A stretch of DNA of 6,263 nucleotides, from assembly GCA_030271555.1 (NCBI GenBank), contig JARXKQ010000072.1, positions 1 to 6,263 of the forward strand, in the 5' to 3' direction. The notes under the pieces are model-generated. The model saw only the letters and a list, made by a program, of their open reading frames with translations, was not told where the DNA came from and searched no databases. Within the stretch, counting starts at the first letter, position 1. Each line of letters opens with the position of its first letter. Source of the stretch: Chloroflexota bacterium. GTDB lineage: Bacteria > Chloroflexota > Limnocylindria > Limnocylindrales > CSP1-4. Made by a program: the position numbers and the translations under genes. Of this stretch, positions 5,530 through 6,263 are shown piece by piece.

Positions 5530-6263
5530 GTGAGGGACGCGGTCGGTCCGGGGGAAGCGGCGCGGCGGCTAGGCGTGTCGACCAGGACCGTTCAGCGTTG
5601 GCTGCGCGAAGGCAAGCTCCCGCAGGTCAAGGTCGGTTCGCAGATCAAGGTTCTAGCGAGCGCGCTGCCGTCCGAAGCAGGCGAGGCAACACCACCGCCG
5701 GCCCCCCGCCGGATCGGTCGGCTGCTGGTCGCCAACCGCGGCGAGCTGGTGGTCCGGATCGCTCGGACGTGTCGGCAGCTGGGCATTCGTTCGCTGGGGC
5801 TCGTGGCTGAGGACCAGTCGCGTGCCTGGTGGACGGGCGCGGTCGACGAATTGGTGCCGCTGGCTGGCTCGTATCTCGATGGGCCGGCGGTCATCAGCGC
5901 GGCGCTCTTGGCACGGGCAGATGCAATTCACCCGGGCTACGGCTTCCTGGCCGAAAACGCCGGATTCGCGCAGGCGGTCATGGACGCGGGGCTAATTTGG
6001 GTGGGCCCGCCGCCGGCGGCGATGCGCGCGCTGGGCGACAAGGCGGCCGCGCGACAGCTCGCGCAGAAGCTGGGCGTGCCCACGCTGCCCGGCTATGACG
6101 GCGAAGACCAATCCGACAACCGACTTTCCCGCGAAGCCAAGCGCATCGGCTTTCCCGTGCTCGTCAAGCCCAGCGCTGGCGGCGGCGGCAAGGGCATGCG
6201 CGTCGTGTCGGCCCCGCGCGAGATGTCGGAAACATTGGCCCGGGCGCGGCGCGAGGCGAAGGC
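5530..6263 (+). CDS. Helix-turn-helix domain fused to biotin carboxylase, probable MccA/LiuD, 3'-truncated
   Basis: The 244 residues present form two parts. Residues 1-46 are an excisionase/MerR-superfamily-like (HTH_17 type) DNA-binding domain: PGEAARRLGVSTRTVQRWLR, then the wing-like EGKLPQVKVGSQIKVLASAL (27-46). A linker with TPPPAPRR (54-61) follows. The biotin carboxylase fold starts at about residue 62: RIGRLLVANRGELVVRIART (62-81), DAIHPGYGFLAENAGFA (131-147), GDKAAAR with Lys171 (169-175), and the glycine-rich ATP-grasp loop KPSAGGGGKGMRVV (213-226; Lys213 matches E. coli AccC Lys159 by alignment from memory). The ANRGE-to-HPGYG interval is about five residues shorter than in AccC, and its usual H..(x)AD region reads WWTGAVDE. 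Codons are continuous. A TGA at 5515-5517 bounds the frame upstream, so GTG 5530 is the only sensible start; there is no ATG/GTG/TTG between codons 17 and 73. It would carboxylate biotin with ATP and bicarbonate. Pairing with mccB and liuC suggests MccA; the biotin-carrier part would lie beyond the window. Confidence 0.93.
   Translation, partial: MRDAVGPGEAARRLGVSTRTVQRWLREGKLPQVKVGSQIKVLASALPSEAGEATPPPAPRRIGRLLVANRGELVVRIARTCRQLGIRSLGLVAEDQSRAWWTGAVDELVPLAGSYLDGPAVISAALLARADAIHPGYGFLAENAGFAQAVMDAGLIWVGPPPAAMRALGDKAAARQLAQKLGVPTLPGYDGEDQSDNRLSREAKRIGFPVLVKPSAGGGGKGMRVVSAPREMSETLARARREAK

Noticed and set aside
5598..6098. Small plus-strand frames (5598-5810 and 5829-6098) over the last gene.
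   Set aside because: They are out of frame with the HTH-biotin carboxylase sequence, which shows canonical motifs throughout.
1..6263. Mobile elements, CRISPR arrays, tRNA or rRNA genes.
   Set aside because: No transposase, integrase, terminal inverted repeats, regularly spaced repeats or RNA-gene-like stretches were seen. The excisionase-like domain at 5530 is part of a metabolic enzyme frame, not a phage gene.

Overview
The window is high-GC bacterial DNA (roughly two thirds G+C by eye) packed with genes. Every complete gene ends in TGA, GTG starts are common, and gene junctions are 4-base overlaps. These traits fit a high-GC terrestrial or aquatic lineage such as Chloroflexota or Actinobacteriota. 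The sequence alone does not settle which, and this placement is inference.

The backbone is a leucine/isovalerate degradation (liu/mcc) locus. From left to right it holds: the 3' three quarters of mccB (methylcrotonyl-CoA carboxylase carboxyltransferase subunit, 1-1160, cut by the window edge); a MosC/YbjJ-like MFS transporter overlapping the mccB stop (1157-2362, +); a small putative lipoprotein on the opposite strand (2375-2851, -); a short divergent intergenic region (2852-2978); an operon of a PPC/DUF296 protein (2979-3410), a MOSC-GNAT fusion protein (3407-4693) and a methylglutaconyl-CoA hydratase-type crotonase, liuC (4690-5496); and the 5' part of a biotin carboxylase gene (5530-6263, running off the right edge), probably the mccA/liuD partner of mccB.

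MccA and MccB together would carboxylate 3-methylcrotonyl-CoA to 3-methylglutaconyl-CoA, and LiuC would hydrate that to HMG-CoA. Three consecutive steps-worth of leucine catabolism are therefore present, but unrelated genes (MFS transporter, lipoprotein, PPC protein, MOSC-GNAT) sit between mccB and liuC.

The most unusual feature is at the right end. The biotin carboxylase reading frame begins with an about 46-residue excisionase/MerR-superfamily-like helix-turn-helix domain and a proline-rich linker before the biotin carboxylase fold starts near residue 62. No ATG, GTG or TTG codon lies in frame between codons 17 and 73, so the enzyme has no ordinary start of its own. The gene is preceded by a locally AT-rich 33-base gap that carries a perfect TTGACA and repeated TGAC words. 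This makes a DNA-binding, possibly self-regulating carboxylase subunit worth testing. Also notable are the MOSC-GNAT fusion and a perfect 8-bp inverted repeat that contains the stop codons of two convergent genes.
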